From Mesostigma viride (lineage: Eukaryota; Streptophyta; Mesostigmatophyceae; Mesostigmatales; Mesostigmataceae): a DNA stretch of 64,000 nucleotides. The stretch spans positions 1,864,192-1,928,191 of the forward strand of contig RPFO01000246.1 of the NCBI GenBank assembly GCA_009746045.1. Reading direction: 5' to 3'. The notes under the pieces were generated by a model. The model made no database searches. It saw only the letters and a program-made list of their open reading frames with translations, and was not told where the DNA came from. Positions 10,678 to 21,519 of this stretch are shown here, one piece after another. Positions within the stretch are counted from its first letter, which is position 1; each line of letters opens with the position of its first letter. The translations under genes and the position numbers were made by a program.

Positions 10678-13600
10678 ATGGAGCAAAAAAGGTTCCGCAG
10701 GCGGGACAGCCTGCTGTGCTGTGCTGGTGGTGCTGGTACCGGACCTCAAGTCTCAGCTCACCTGTTGGCAGGACCTTAATTAGCACACTTATAGTTGTAA
10801 GGCCCACCCTGGGAGACCCAGAGCTCTGCCAGGAAGCGACAAGGGCATCCCAAATGACGTGCTCAACGGCCTCAACAACGTATCCTAGTTCTAGTCCCGG
10901 CCAGCTCATGCAACGCGCTGATGCACCCAACAGCCAAACCCAATGCCCTTGCCCCTATGCCCCAACAGCCGAACCCAACGCTCATCCCGCGAAGCGCACC
11001 TGTAGGGCACGTGCCCCTGGTGCTCCACCAGCGACGTGATCACGCGACCCAGCGTGAGCAGGCTCTTGTTGATCTCCCCCGCCTCACGCGCACGGCCCTG
11101 CACAAATGACACAACGATAATGTACATAGCCACCATTGGTTACCGCATTGTGGACCAGGGAGGAAGGTGAGGCGCCCCGTGGGCAGAAACCTGCCGCGAG
11201 CTCCCGACGCCAATACCTCGCATCGCCAACTACAAGGCACCCAGGCACCTGCAGGCCCACCCCGACAAACCCCTCCCAACCCCGCACCCAACTGACCATC
11301 CTGACACAACCACCCTGCACCCAACACTCACCTCCTTTGCGCCGGAGCGCGAGATGTTTTCGGACCCGGCCAGGTCCACCAGGTTGAGCTTGCCGCACTT
11401 GATGAGCTCCTCCCCCTCGGGCGTGCTCTCCTTGATGTGGATGGTGATCGTGAACACACTGTGCGAGCGGCTGGCCTCAAGGGGGCAAGGGGACAAGGAG
11501 GGGGACAGGAGAATCACCCGACACGGCGCCGCACCAGGCGGTCGAGGGACTATACATGATGAGGGTTGAATGGTGAAGTTGACGGCGCCCAGGCAACACA
11601 CATGAAATGCTGGGATAAGCACCACAGCATGTCCAGCAGTAGAATGGAGGCGGGACATGGGGAGCAGCGATGAGGGGGCTGCCATCGCCAACTACACAAA
11701 TAAGTGGAAACGGAATCGAAAGTGCACAGAACGTGCAGCCCCGTCGCAACACACGTGCCTGGTCTAGTCCCTTGAGGTCCCACCGCTACAATCATCATGC
11801 CTGCCCATCCGTACTGCGATTGGAAACAGGTAACCCCATGCACTGCCAAAAAACCTCCACCCACCGGTCCCATGCACCTGGATACGGTGCACCACAGGCC
11901 TGCTTTGTCGCCCCCCCACAGTGCTCATTACCCCCCGCTATTCCCACGGCTCCCCACCACCCCCTTGACTAGGCGACTCACAACCCGCCAGGACTGCTTG
12001 TTGAGCACCACAAGAGTACGTGCGGCCTAACCCACCTGGACTGCTTGTTGAGCAGTGTTTCTGCGGTGCGGCGCTTGGCAGAGCCCTTCTCCAGCACCGT
12101 GAATATCTCATCAAAGTTGCGCACCATCTCCTCCTCCAGGCCACGCACGATCACGCCGCCCTTGCCGTCCTCCATCAGTGAAAGCGCGCGCTTCTTGTCG
12201 TCGTCACCCACCACGGGCCCCGTCTTGGCCAGCGGGCGCGGGTCGCCCGATGCCAGCAGGTCGGTCAGCTCCTCGTTGTACAGCTCCATGAAGGCCACCT
12301 TAACGCTGTACTCCGCGTGCTGGGCCTCAAGCGCATCGAATATGTGGCGGACGGCACGGGGGATAACGCCTGCAGCGGCAGGGAGCGCCTCGTCCTGCAG
12401 ACCGTCACCATGCGTGCGGGCACATGCCACACACAGCACATCTGCGACATCACTGCGTGCCCAGGGCAACAAAAGGTGGGTACTGGAGGATGGGCAGTGC
12501 AGGATGGCAGTAGAGGGTGGGGCTAAGGAGTGGGCACCGGAGGATGGCAGTAGAGGGTGGGGCTAAGAGGTGGGCATCGGAGGATGGCAGTAGAGGGTGG
12601 GGCTAAGCGGTGGGCACCGGAGGATGGCAGTAGAGGGTGGGCACAAGAGGGCAGAGCATCCAGGCATGCATTTGGATCATAACCTGCCATATAACCGCGG
12701 CCACCTGTGGCCATCACACTACCTGGTCAAAAGACCACGTGACAGCTTTATTTCTATCTTTTAAACAGCATATCATGACGATATAGTACTGTGCGTTGAA
12801 GCCTGCGTGAATACGCAACAGGAACATACCGATTTGGAGTTCTTGGACACTCCCTCCATGGTGTATGTCTGCAAGGGAAAGCGTTGGAAATACATCAGTT
12901 CAAGGGCAAGGGCGGTGAGCAAAGGGGACATGCCAACTTGCTCAGCCGGACATTCCATATAGTCAAGTTAGGGGCTTCGCCCTGGCTTTTAAGACGGTGA
13001 CACAAATTGACTGCTTTGCCCATACAGTTCACGTTGAGCAGGTAAAACGGATCTCTCATCGTAGTGATCATATTATACGCATCTCGCAGCCTTTCTTAGA
13101 GCAACAAGCGGTATACCGTACCTTGCCCGTGCCGGTCTGTCCGTAGGCGAAGATGGTGCAGTTGAATCCCTCGAGGACCTCATTGACGATCGGGACCACC
13201 GACTGTTCAAAGACATCTTCTTGTGTCGACGATGGCCCGAAAACCTGCGGTTGGTAGCACGCACAGAGAACTCGATGTAAGGTACATGGGACAACTTGTT
13301 GAGACATATTGCATCAAATTTTAAAGACACCCCATGCCCTTGATGCCTCCCCTGGCATTTTAGCCCCCAAAACGTCGGTGGTCGCTGGTTACCTTATCAA
13401 AGGTGAATGTCCGCTCCATCGTTTTCCCAGCAATGCTCTGGACCACCGTCACCTCGCCTTTCTTCTCCTCGCATTTTAGCGCCTGTTGCGTTTTCCTCTC
13501 ACCCTCCGTCGTAGGTCTGCGCAGAAAGGTGTACGACAATTACGAGGTAATCCGTATGTGTTTATTGTGCATGCACGTGCCCGCTTCGCAGGGCCCTAAA

Positions 13601-13714
13601 CATAGAAAAAAAAACTCTCAGAGATAGCACTTAATAAAAAGATGCCACTGACCTGCAACGAACAAGGACCTGCACGTTCACTCCCTTGTCCTTCGCGGCT
13701 TGCAGCGACGCCAT
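4433..13714 (-). CDS. Kinesin-5 (BimC/Eg5-type) mitotic motor, 16 exons
   Basis: This is a plus-end-directed tetrameric motor that crosslinks and slides antiparallel spindle microtubules. Exons, in minus-strand order: 13714-13653, 13516-13393, 13244-13122, 12868-12830, 12394-12036, 11470-11332, 11097-11000, 10562-10406, 9858-9202, 8832-8671, 8362-8096, 7721-7432, 7151-7050, 5966-5857, 5449-5307, 4771-4433. They sum to 3171 nt (1056 aa plus stop), and every junction is GT-AG in phase. The motor domain spans about 15-355: V-L-V-R-C-R-P near the start, P-loop G-Q-T-G-T-G-K (97-103), switch I S-S-R-S-H (about 235-239), switch II D-L-A-G-S-E (268-273). The neck N-R-P-E-V-N-Q-K-L and following R-E-K-N-G-V-Y-I-P are kinesin-5 hallmarks. 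A long helical stalk follows. The tail has a BimC box, T-G-K-T-P-L-K-R, with the Cdk1-type Thr at 952. The length fits the family. The start is the only ATG giving the canonical beta-1 strand. Confidence 0.94.
4991..5291. mobile_element. Fold-back/MITE-like element in kinesin intron 15
   Basis: The element is 301 bp, with inverted ends CAGTCCTTCCCGCGTTAAG (left) and CAGTCATTCTCGCTTTAAG (right, reversed), both followed by TTACGA. Additional inverted copies of CGTTAAGTTACGA lie inside, for example at 5041-5055 and 5236-5246, so each end can fold on itself. A related element is at 63664-63785. No coding capacity is visible, and the target-site duplication is not clear. It lies wholly within the intron between exons 15 and 16. 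Confidence 0.65.
6801..7037 (-). mobile_element. SINE-like retroposon in kinesin intron 13
   Basis: On the minus strand it runs from CTATGCGTCAGCCTAC (7037) to a TTAATTATTAATTAATT tail (about 6801-6817). It is nearly collinear with the plus-strand copy at 21129-21345. It includes CACGAGACACACTCACGTGCTT (diverged from CACGTGACGCAGTCACGTGC) just before the tail. It ends only about 12 bp from the 5' splice site of exon 13 (exon end 7050). Flanks GCCCTCCGTC and GCCTGCGTC suggest an imperfect duplication. Confidence 0.75.
7894..7942 (+). repeat. (CACCC)n microsatellite in a kinesin intron
   Basis: About nine CCCCA pentamers lie in the intron between exons 11 and 12. It is simple sequence with no function inferred. 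Confidence 0.9.
10647..10677 (+). repeat. Poly-G run in a kinesin intron
   Basis: About 30 consecutive G lie between exons 7 and 8 of the kinesin gene. On the transcribed sense (minus) strand this is a C-run roughly 85 bases upstream of the exon 8 acceptor. The exact length is assembly-sensitive. Confidence 0.85.
12485..12650 (+). repeat. 40-bp tandem repeat in kinesin intron 4
   Basis: There are about four copies of a 40-bp unit starting AGGATGGCAGTAGAGGGTGG (for example 12541 and 12581). Single-base variants distinguish the copies. It is wholly intronic, between exons 4 and 5 of kinesin-5. Confidence 0.9.
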
Positions 13715-14477
13715 GGTTGTTTAGAAATGGCGCGTGTATGGAATCTCAACTGCAAACTTTAGTCGAAGTCTATGGAGAAATAACCGAATTATAAACTGCG
13801 GCTCTTGCCTTGCAAATACGTTTATTTCTCTAATCTCGAGAGTGTGGTGACAGTGTTGCGATCGGAAGGAACGCAGCGGACATGGGCAACCGAGTCTAAT
13901 TTACAGCACTCAAAAGCAACGGTCCATTTCCCGTCACGCATGTTGTGCTCGAGTCGCATTTGCCGACGTCCAAACAGGCATCCGGCCCTGGGATGAATTA
14001 CAAGCGCCGCGCCAGCACGGTTGTTGTTGTTGAACTTGTTGTTGTTGCCCAGGCCACTGGCCAGCACGGTATGTACCACATACTGCAACGGCCAAGGGGC
14101 CACCTGGTCCCTGTTTGAATAACGTTCGGAGAGGCCGCAGCGGTCCACAAAACGCAAAGCCTGCGCCAGGCCACGTGGCAGAGCGGCGAAATGCGAAACC
14201 ATGACACGACAGGCACGGCGTCGCTCTCAGGCATCGGGAAGCATGTGGGAAAAGCGGGATGCAGACAGGTGGCAGCATTCCAGCCCTACTCATGCTTCGG
14301 GGCAGATACAGCGTGATGCACGCTGTGAGAGCCAGGCTGGTACAAGACGGATCGTCTCGATCGTCCCTCTACGTGACTCGTATGTGCGACCTTTGAAAGA
14401 TTTAGCGCCCATTATTCTGTGATCATACTGCTTTGGCACAAGAATTTTTTTCAGGTGAAAAAAAACAGCACATCAAT
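13715..14477. promoter_or_regulatory. Divergent promoter region, kinesin-5 / membrane protein
   Basis: The 763 bp between the two start codons must hold both 5' leaders and promoters. A possible TATA-like TTATAAAC occurs near 13790 towards the kinesin side. Two AACGG cores (about 13918 and 14086), the core of plant G2/M MSA elements, lie in this interval. These are short matches and only suggestive. Confidence 0.5.
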
Positions 14478-15888
14478 ATGGAGCCCAAGAGCGTTTCCTT
14501 CATCAACGGCTTGCTGTATCTGAATGTAATTCTAGACATTTTCTTTGCCTGGAGATGCTTCTTTGGGCATACGGGGGTGTGGCTTTTGGTTAACACAGGT
14601 CCAGATGTCCGGATGATCCTGGTCCTCGTCTGCTGGTACGTGAGCTCATGGAAAGACAATTGTTGCCTAGAAGAAGTTGGCTGCTGGGTGCACAGCTCCG
14701 GCCGTCAGGATGTCCTTGTTCTTGCAACCATTTGGTTCGCTCTAAATTCACCTGCCCCTGCAATCTTTTTCGCGTTTTCCCTCCATCAGCCTTCTGGCCT
14801 GCATCCACCTTCATGCCGCGATCGATATCTACGAGAGCAACGCCTACCGGTCGGCGTTGATCTCCCACGTACTGGTCTTCGTCTACTTCTTGGCCTACGG
14901 GATGCGCGTCAAGGGCTTGAGCTTCGTAAGCGCTTACTCACGGGGATTGAAAAGCGTCATCTATGGTTTGTGGGTAGCTTGCGCATCAGAGCCAACCATT
15001 CCCAGTACTTTGCTCGAATGCGCTGGAAATCGGTGGGCCTCGGTGCAGATATGGCCTGTGATTTGACCCAATCATACGGCCCCGGTCCAGCAATCCCAGC
15101 AAGTCATGCCCAAGGCTGCAAATTTGGTACTTGGCAGGGGAATTGAACTTCGCTGTTTAAACACATGCTTTCCTCTAGTTGAATTTGCTACTCACGGAAG
15201 GGTTTCCCTGACACCTTGGATTATATGCTGCTAAGGAATAGTTTGTTGTTATGTCCCAGAGTAGTTACTGGTGCACCACATCATCTTGGGATTTCTTTTA
15301 CGCCTGCCATAGTTTTTCATCGTGAACAACGTCATGTTTACCCGGCAGCTGCTGGTATTTAATGGTTCCAAAGCTGATCCAAGCATCGTGTTGTGCATGG
15401 TCCGTGCCATGTAGCGCCAAGTCCGATGTTCTGGCATCGTCCCATGTTTGTGCGGTAGTTGGCATCATGGATGCATTTGGCTGGCAGGCGTGGGGTTGTT
15501 CTAGACGTATCAGTGCTTCGCAGGCCACAATACCTTCTATCTATGGCATGGGCATGGCTGCTTTCAAGCACCCCTCAGTCACCATTGTAGTAGACTCTTA
15601 CGTCTTTTAGTGAATCGTGCATGGACGGATGGTGCGCGTGCATCACTCACCGTTTCTCTGGAATCAGTGTGTTCCCCCCTGCTGGCCCATGCTTGTTTTC
15701 CCCTGCACAATCGTATGTTGCAAACGTACACCATGTGCATGCAGGTGGACACGCTGACTGGCCTGGCTCACACCAAGGAGCCGCTGCTCCTAATCACCAG
15801 CGGCGCGTTCTTCCTGCTCATGACCGGGCAGTACTACACCTACGCGCTCGGCCGGGGCCTGGCCGACAAGGTCAAGAAGGCGCAGTGA
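14478..15888 (+). CDS. Small four-helix membrane protein, possibly ERG28-like
   Basis: There are three exons: 14478-14635, 14790-14925, 15745-15888 (438 nt, 145 aa plus stop). Introns are GT-AG (GTACGTGAG, GTAAGCGC donors) and phases close. Hydrophobic segments are visible at about 8-31 (I-N-G-L-L-Y-L-N-V-I-L), 44-66 (I-L-V-L-V-C-C-L-L-A-C), 74-93 (L-I-S-H-V-L-V-F-V-Y-F-L-A-Y) and 113-135 (L-L-L-I-T-S-G-A-F-F-L-L). The C-terminus is lysine-rich (K-V-K-K-A-Q), which could be an ER-retrieval type tail. Length, helix count and an Arg..Leu-Leu-x-Cys..Ala..Asn..Tyr pattern resemble ERG28, the scaffold of ER sterol C4-demethylation, but the classic R-T-F-x-x-W-T motif is absent. The gene model is fairly secure; the family is a guess. 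Confidence 0.7.
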
Positions 15889-17640
15889 GGGATGGGGCAT
15901 ATTCACACAAGCAAGAACAAGGCGCAGTGACGAAGAAGGCGCAGTGACTGGGATGAGACATTCGAGGTGGACTGCTCTAATTCACATGGAGCGGTGCATG
16001 ACATGGAAGTGACAAGGCTCGGTGAGGGAGGACCGGGAGGTCAACAGGGTGGCGCTGGGCATGAAACAAGGTGCAGCGGGTGACACTGGACACATGGAGG
16101 TGGGGATGGAATCGAAAAAGCGGTGTCAGGGAGGACACACAATGGAGTGCAGGTCGTGCAAGAAGACTGAGAGGGATGCCATGCAACCTTAAGACAGTTA
16201 CGTGAGAGGGAGGGCAAGAAGGGGCCGTGCAGGACCATAATGACACGAAAACAGATGAAGCGCCTACAAGGCCAACAATAGGCACGATGCCCGCACCTAC
16301 CTCGGTCTGTGTTCACAAGAGCGCACATGAGCCCATTGGTTGGCATGAAAGGCCATTAAGCGGACGGCGGGCAAATGGCGGGGACATTAGCAGGCACATG
16401 TATATATAGTGAGCACGAATGCATGCGTTGGTGCATGAAAGAGGCTGCCGGACGAGAGCGGTGGGTGGCCTGCCAGAGCTGTGCATAGCGATGAATGCCG
16501 GGAGGAGAGGGACGACACTATGTAGTGATGAGTCCTGCACGATCCGACAAGCTAGGCCAGAAGTGACGGTAGTGACATATATCCTGTGGGAATGACGTAC
16601 TGCCATGTCTGGGCAGCGAGTGTCGATCAGCGCTGTGAGCGATGCATGCGTATTCCAATAGTGGCCGCCACTGCATATGCCGGGGATATGAAGGATTTGT
16701 TCCGAAGTCCTGGGCATCTAGTAGGTTCACGGGCCGGTAGTGATGGCAGGAAATTGCTTACCTTGTAAATTTGTTGGGCGAGAGACAACCTGCTATCGTT
16801 ACAAGTAGTAAAATATAGAAATTGGGCAATATGTGCCGGGCAGGGTGGTGTGGACGGTGGGCGGGTTATAGCCTTTTTGTAGGTCTGCAATTAGACGCTG
16901 TACGTAGTCTGCCATACATGAATGGGGACACACTCATGCACAGAGTACTTTTTGTTGTACAGTGATCTTATATAATAAACTCAAACGTGCATGTGCCGTA
17001 TCCTGGATCGAGACGCATGCGATCGACTTATGACTGACATCTATATCTGGGGAATATCAGCGGGCAATCAGCCGGCCATCAGGACATGATGGACACCTTG
17101 GGGCATGCCTGCATGATCAGCTGAAATACAATCAGGCCCGGGCGGTACAGGTCTACCTTACATAGTTTCACCAGGGCACAGTGGACAAGCTTGACCGAAT
17201 GAAGATCGCGACTAGCAGTCAAGCTATATCTATAATCTGCATGAGCCGGAGCTGTACGTACATTACTCTAACGAAATCAGTAAATCTCATTTCCCAAAGG
17301 CCTCCAATCGGCAGCCTTGTTGTGTCTTGTTAATTTCATAGGTATACATTTTACTTCATATTGCTATTATATCCTTGTGTGCATGGTACTATACTACTGC
17401 GAATCAACGTACCACGGAAGACTTCAGAGCCAAAGCACGCAAAACTTTATAACATGATTGATATTGCATGAAAGATATTGCACTTTCAAAATTCAAACCG
17501 GTATTGCACCTACCGTGGTTCAAGTGTACATCTAGATCGCTCTGATCACTTGCATGTGTACATAGATCGCTCTGCAGTACTGGCCTGCCGCCCACTCGGG
17601 GCAGTGACTAGTGAGCTAGTGAAAAGCTAGTAGGACGCCC
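15889..17640. other. Intergenic region, nothing recognised
   Basis: This is the downstream flank of the membrane protein gene. A TGTAA near 16763 could be an algal polyadenylation signal. No ORF here shows family features, and no repeat matching other parts of the window was noticed. Confidence 0.5.
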
Positions 17641-19250
17641 TTAATTAGTTAACTAATTAATTAATTAATTAATTAATTAATTAATTAATTAATTAGACTC
17701 GTGCTCCCGTTGGGGAGCTAGTCACGGAGCATTAGCCCCGATGGATGGATGGGTGCAAACAGTCCTATACCGGTCTAATCTATCTACAACATCTATCTAC
17801 AATAACATCTATCTACAACAACTAGTCTAAGCTCTCTACCCTAGGGGACCTGTCTGGCGTGCTTCCCGTATGTTTGCACACGCGGGCGCGTAATTCCCCA
17901 CGGGAGGGGGTTCGTTGTCCTCTATGACCTGGGCCCACTTGGCCTTGTCCATGATCTTGTTCCAAATCACGGAGAGACTTAGCCCCCCCATGTCTGCGAC
18001 TAGCTAGCTGAACTCTTAATTTGAAGGTGCGGCCGGGCCTTGCGGTGGCGAGCATTGCTGGGCCCAGCCCACGTAAGGATCGAGGTGCCGGCCAGGCTGA
18101 GCTGGGCGCAGCCCTGCGGGGGGGCCACGCGTGAGGTGTCTACCTGGTTGGTGCGAGCTATTATAAGTGCCCTACTAGCTGCAGGCACCGCTGCTTGATG
18201 GTGCTGGTGATATATGGCATGCCGAGGTACAGGTCCTCATTGCGAACATGAGCAGGCTGCATAGCCCGCACTCGGAAAATGGAGCGCAGCATGTTAATTG
18301 GTGACCGCGCCGTCCAGCTTTCGGGCCAGGTCGGCAGTGAGGGTCCACGTCTCGGCCCCGTACGTAAGAACAGGGAGGACCAGGACCTTAAACAGGTCCT
18401 GTTTCTCTATCTTGCCCAGGGGCTTGCGCGGTGCGCCACATGCAGGGCCCGGTATTTGCGTAAAGCATGCCAGAGCGAGGGAGATATGCGGTGGTCCACA
18501 TCAGCCTCGCAGCGCGCTGGGGAGGAGGCTAGCTGCCCAGCAACTTGACGCGGTCCCGATACAACAGGACTCGAGAGCCGTCAAGGAGAAAGAGGGCGGG
18601 CGGTGGCTGAGTGAGCCCAATCCCCAGAGCCTCTGTCTCAGTTCTTGCTGACCTCAAGCCCCACTGCATGCGCGGGCTTCGATTGCCAGGCAGTCAAGCC
18701 ACGTCGGTCTGCACATGCTTGGAGCCCTCAAAGAGGGTGGTGTCGTCTGCATAGATGATGTCCGCCAGCCAGATCTCTGTGTCCGCCCCGCCATGGCAGA
18801 AACCCACGCTCCTTGCTATGATATGCTCACATGGGTCTTATTGCACCCACAGACTGCCGGATCGTTAGCGTGTCCGTTTAGCTAGCGCGCCCGAATGCAG
18901 CTGGGGCATGCCTTTGGCACATGAAGGAGACCGGGGGTCTCTGCCCTTTCTCCTGTAGTGCACACACAGGGATTATAAAAGCACTTCGGTGCTCCGTGAC
19001 TCCCCAACGGGAGCACGAGTTTAATTAATTAATTAATTAATGGCAGAAACGGTTTTCGACCTGCACCCCCAGTGGTTCCCTACCCACGATGCGGGAAAAT
19101 CGCTTGCGCGCCTGAATCATTACGTAATCGACCATGTAATAATGAACAGGTACGTTATAGGTAATAGGGCGACAGCACGCAGCCCTGCCGGCCACACATG
19201 CACCCTTCTGTAAAGGGCATGGTGGCGTGGTCCCATAGGAAGTGCGCACC
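17641..19250 (-). mobile_element. LINE-B non-LTR retrotransposon with reverse transcriptase, interrupted
   Basis: On the minus strand, from about 19250, the translation runs through a G-C-V-L-S/R-P-type region (reverse transcriptase block 4-like). It continues to V-E-N-R-F-C-H and, after removal of the 18804-19039 insert and one target copy, in the same frame to I-W-L-A-D-I-I-Y-A-D-D-T-T-L-F. The catalytic Asp pair is at about 18743-18748. The post-palm region follows (Y-R-D-R-V-K-L-L-G-S-Q-L, about 18570-18530), with frameshifts. The 3' region includes CTCCCCAACGGGAGCACGAGTC and a (TTAA)n tail of about 50 bp at 17641-17695. It is a decayed copy. Confidence 0.85.
18804..19039 (+). mobile_element. 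SINE-like insertion inside the LINE-B reverse transcriptase
   Basis: This 236-bp element is flanked by a perfect 11-bp duplication ATGGCAGAAAC (18793-18803 and 19040-19050). It ends in CTCCCCAACGGGAGCACGAG followed by a TTAATTAATTAA tail, the same 3' end as LINE-B, as expected of a SINE mobilised by that LINE. Its middle shares ATTGCACCCACAG with the SINE copy at 21129-21345. Removing it restores the LINE-B reading frame across the Tyr-Ala-Asp-Asp region. Confidence 0.85.
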
Positions 19251-19330
19251 GAGGACGCCCTAGCTTGGTAGCTACCTCCTCAATTTGTATAGGGTTGGAT
19301 CGACTCAGAGGTTCCTCTACTGTGTATTAA

Positions 19331-20674
19331 CCCTTAGTCGGGAAACTACCCGACCTGTCGGGTAGTTTGACTAACGGTCGAATTTCGCGCCGCGCCGTGA
19401 GCGCCGCGCCACTTGTGACGGATGTCAGTGGTCCGGTGGGTCCGGGGACACTTAGGGACGAGGGTGGTGCATAGGTTTGGGGGTAATATTCGCCATAGCC
19501 TGGTAATTACAACGTGCATTGAGCAGGTATCACGTGACTTTGGCGGGAAATTTTCACTCGCGCGCGCGCGTAACTAGATATGGCTGCCAGCATGCCGTTC
19601 TCACGGAAATTTTGCGTGTCGAGGCTAGAAACGGTTCAGAATTTCGCTCAGAATGACTTAACGTGATTTTCGTAGGTCAGGCATGGCCAAACTTGTAGGA
19701 TTGGGAAAATTCAGGTAGGAAAATACTGCCTTCTGGGTCGTCAGTGCCAGATGAGTAATCGCTTATCATATTTCCATTTTATCCTCGTGGCCGGGCAGTC
19801 TGCGCCAGCCCAAGCATCCAGATTTGGTACCGGATGTCCGCTGATGCGTTTGCTGGGAATGCGGACGCGTTGATAGGTAATATTTGAACGGAGCATCAAC
19901 CTTGTAATCATAAAGGATGCATGCATGATGCGGCTATGGCGACCTATGCCTGTAAAGCAATGGTATGTGTGAGATATGAGGGTCCCGGCCAGTGGAATCC
20001 GGGCAGGACGTGAACGAGCCAGGTATGGCAACGTGTTTGCGTGTCCTTTGCAGCGGAATACGTCTCCCATGCATTATATTTGACGAGCTTTTCAGTGCAC
20101 CTTTCAGCAAGCCTCCATGCCTGCTGTAAAGAGGGGTATTAGCCCTGCAAGTGACCAGTTTATGGCATTTCTTTGGAGCATATCATTTCGTTAATGCAGG
20201 TAGGCAACATGTTTGTATTCCAGCACCTTTGGCAATCTTTTATAGCTTGCTATAATGCATTCTTGTATTGCATGTCTTAGATGGCTGTTTACGCGCGCGT
20301 AACCCACACACATATATGAGCACCTTATATAGGTCTAATGGGTTATCCGGGTGGTCTGACCCAAGGAAAGCACCATTGGACTATCCAACTAAGTTGTCCA
20401 ATGTTGTTGTTGAGGTTCCATACCCTCCCTGAGAAGTTAGGTGGGGGTTCACTTTTCCTTGGGGAAAAAAGATCGTCTTTTGTCCAAGTTTGACTGGAGC
20501 TATCATCCAAATGCTTCGATAAACCCGTGGTATTATTGCATATTCTGAAAGCCCTCGAAGTGTAGATACTCCTAGCATCTTGGTTGGGGGCATTTGGAGT
20601 TGTGGCCTGTGAGTTATGATTTTTCTCATTTTCAGGGGTCTGAAAGTGCCAAAAATGGTCCTCCCGACTAAGGG
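19331..20674. mobile_element. piggyBac-like DNA transposon, non-autonomous
   Basis: The element is 1344 bp, flanked on both sides by TTAA (19327-19330 and 20675-20678). Terminal inverted repeats are CCCTTAGTCGGGA at each end (19331-19343, reversed at 20662-20674). The TTAA target and the CCC-starting termini are the signature of piggyBac. The left end continues into a 12-bp-arm hairpin, AAACTACCCGAC and its complement (about 19343-19368). No transposase (DDD) domain is recognisable; the longest ORF (19741-20070, minus) has no known features. It probably depends on a transposase elsewhere. Confidence 0.85.
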
Positions 20675-20704
20675 TTAATTATAATAATCAATCAATTTAA
20701 AATC

Positions 20705-20770
20705 AATTAAATCATTAATATTAATTTAACACACGCTCCCGTTGCATGGGGAGTCACGGAGCACAATAAT
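20705..20770 (-). mobile_element. LINE-B/SINE 3' end fragment
   Basis: On the minus strand it reads GTGCTCCGTGACTCCCC, then the GGGAGCGTGTG variant of the common 3' end, followed by an AATTAAT tail. It is a short remnant next to the right TTAA of the piggyBac-like element. Confidence 0.6.
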
Positions 20771-20794
20771 ACAGAGTTTTAAGTGCTTTTCATC

Positions 20795-20936
20795 CCTGCA
20801 GCAGCAACGCCGTGATCAGTGGCCCGACTACATCCGCCACAAGACCAACCCCGAGAAGCCCCAAGTGTACTGGCGGGGCGGGGACCTCTATGTCAACAAG
20901 AAACTGTGGAAGCCCCCCCGGGCTTCCCCGGGATAG
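20795..20936 (+). pseudogene. Retrotransposon ORF1p-like C-terminal fragment
   Basis: The translation begins Q-Q-R-R-D-Q-W-P-D-Y-I and ends K-P-P-R-A-S-P-G followed by TAG (20934-20936). It is similar to the end of the element C protein (Q-Q-R-R-R-E-L-W-P-T-Y-L, then Y-W-K-G), with spacing kept (Y-W-R-G-G-D-L-Y-V). It is probably a piece of a related but distinct element. Nothing upstream of about 20790 continues the frame. Confidence 0.6.
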
Positions 20937-21128
20937 AGCACTCCAGCTAGTTGTCTAGATCGATGGGGGCAATCGATTATGGGATAGCTTAGGCATTACA
21001 GCACTTGAAACGATATTAGCGCACAGCGTTATAGTACCTTCAATTAGCTCTGGCACCTTGTGGCCATCAGCTTGCGCCTTAATTAGCCGACGTCTTGAGC
21101 CCACCTCACATTTGTAGCATAAGCTATG
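20937..21128. other. Short spacer, nothing recognised
   Basis: This is unassigned sequence between two retroposon fragments. Confidence 0.4.
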
Positions 21129-21345
21129 CGTCAGCCTACTTATGGTATTGCACTGGTTGTATTGCACCCACAGTGTTGCGCCCCGGCACCATGCCGTGGA
21201 GAGAGCGCTCTGTGGCCTGCCCATCTGCGGCAGTGAGAGAAGCTAGGGCGCCCTCCCTCCTTCTCGCTGTGTATATAGGGTTGAAGGTTCCTTTACTCTG
21301 TATTGGCACCCACGTGACGCAGTCACGTGCTTATTAATTATTAAT
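21129..21345 (+). mobile_element. SINE-like retroposon, about 217 bp
   Basis: It starts about CTATGCGTCAGCCTAC, contains a TATATAGGGTTGAAGGTTCC block and the palindrome-like CACGTGACGCAGTCACGTG, and ends in TTATTAATTATTAATTAATT. It is the best reference copy for those at 6801-7037 (minus) and 33859-33963 (minus). No protein is encoded. Pol III A and B boxes could not be placed with confidence. Confidence 0.8.
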
Positions 21346-21519
21346 TAATTCATCCCTGTACACAACAATTTTGCATTCACATGCACTGGGAAAGGGTCAG
21401 AGACACCTCACATGCACCGACCCCGGCCGGTCTTCTCTCGTGCCGGCCCATGCAGAGGCAAGCCACAGCAGTGATATCAAGGAGACAAATCTACTAATAA
21501 CAAAGTCCTCTTTCTACTG

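Noticed and set aside
14433..15146. 237-codon ORF over the membrane protein gene
   Set aside because: It reads through an intron; the three-exon model gives consistent hydrophobic helices and clean splice sites.
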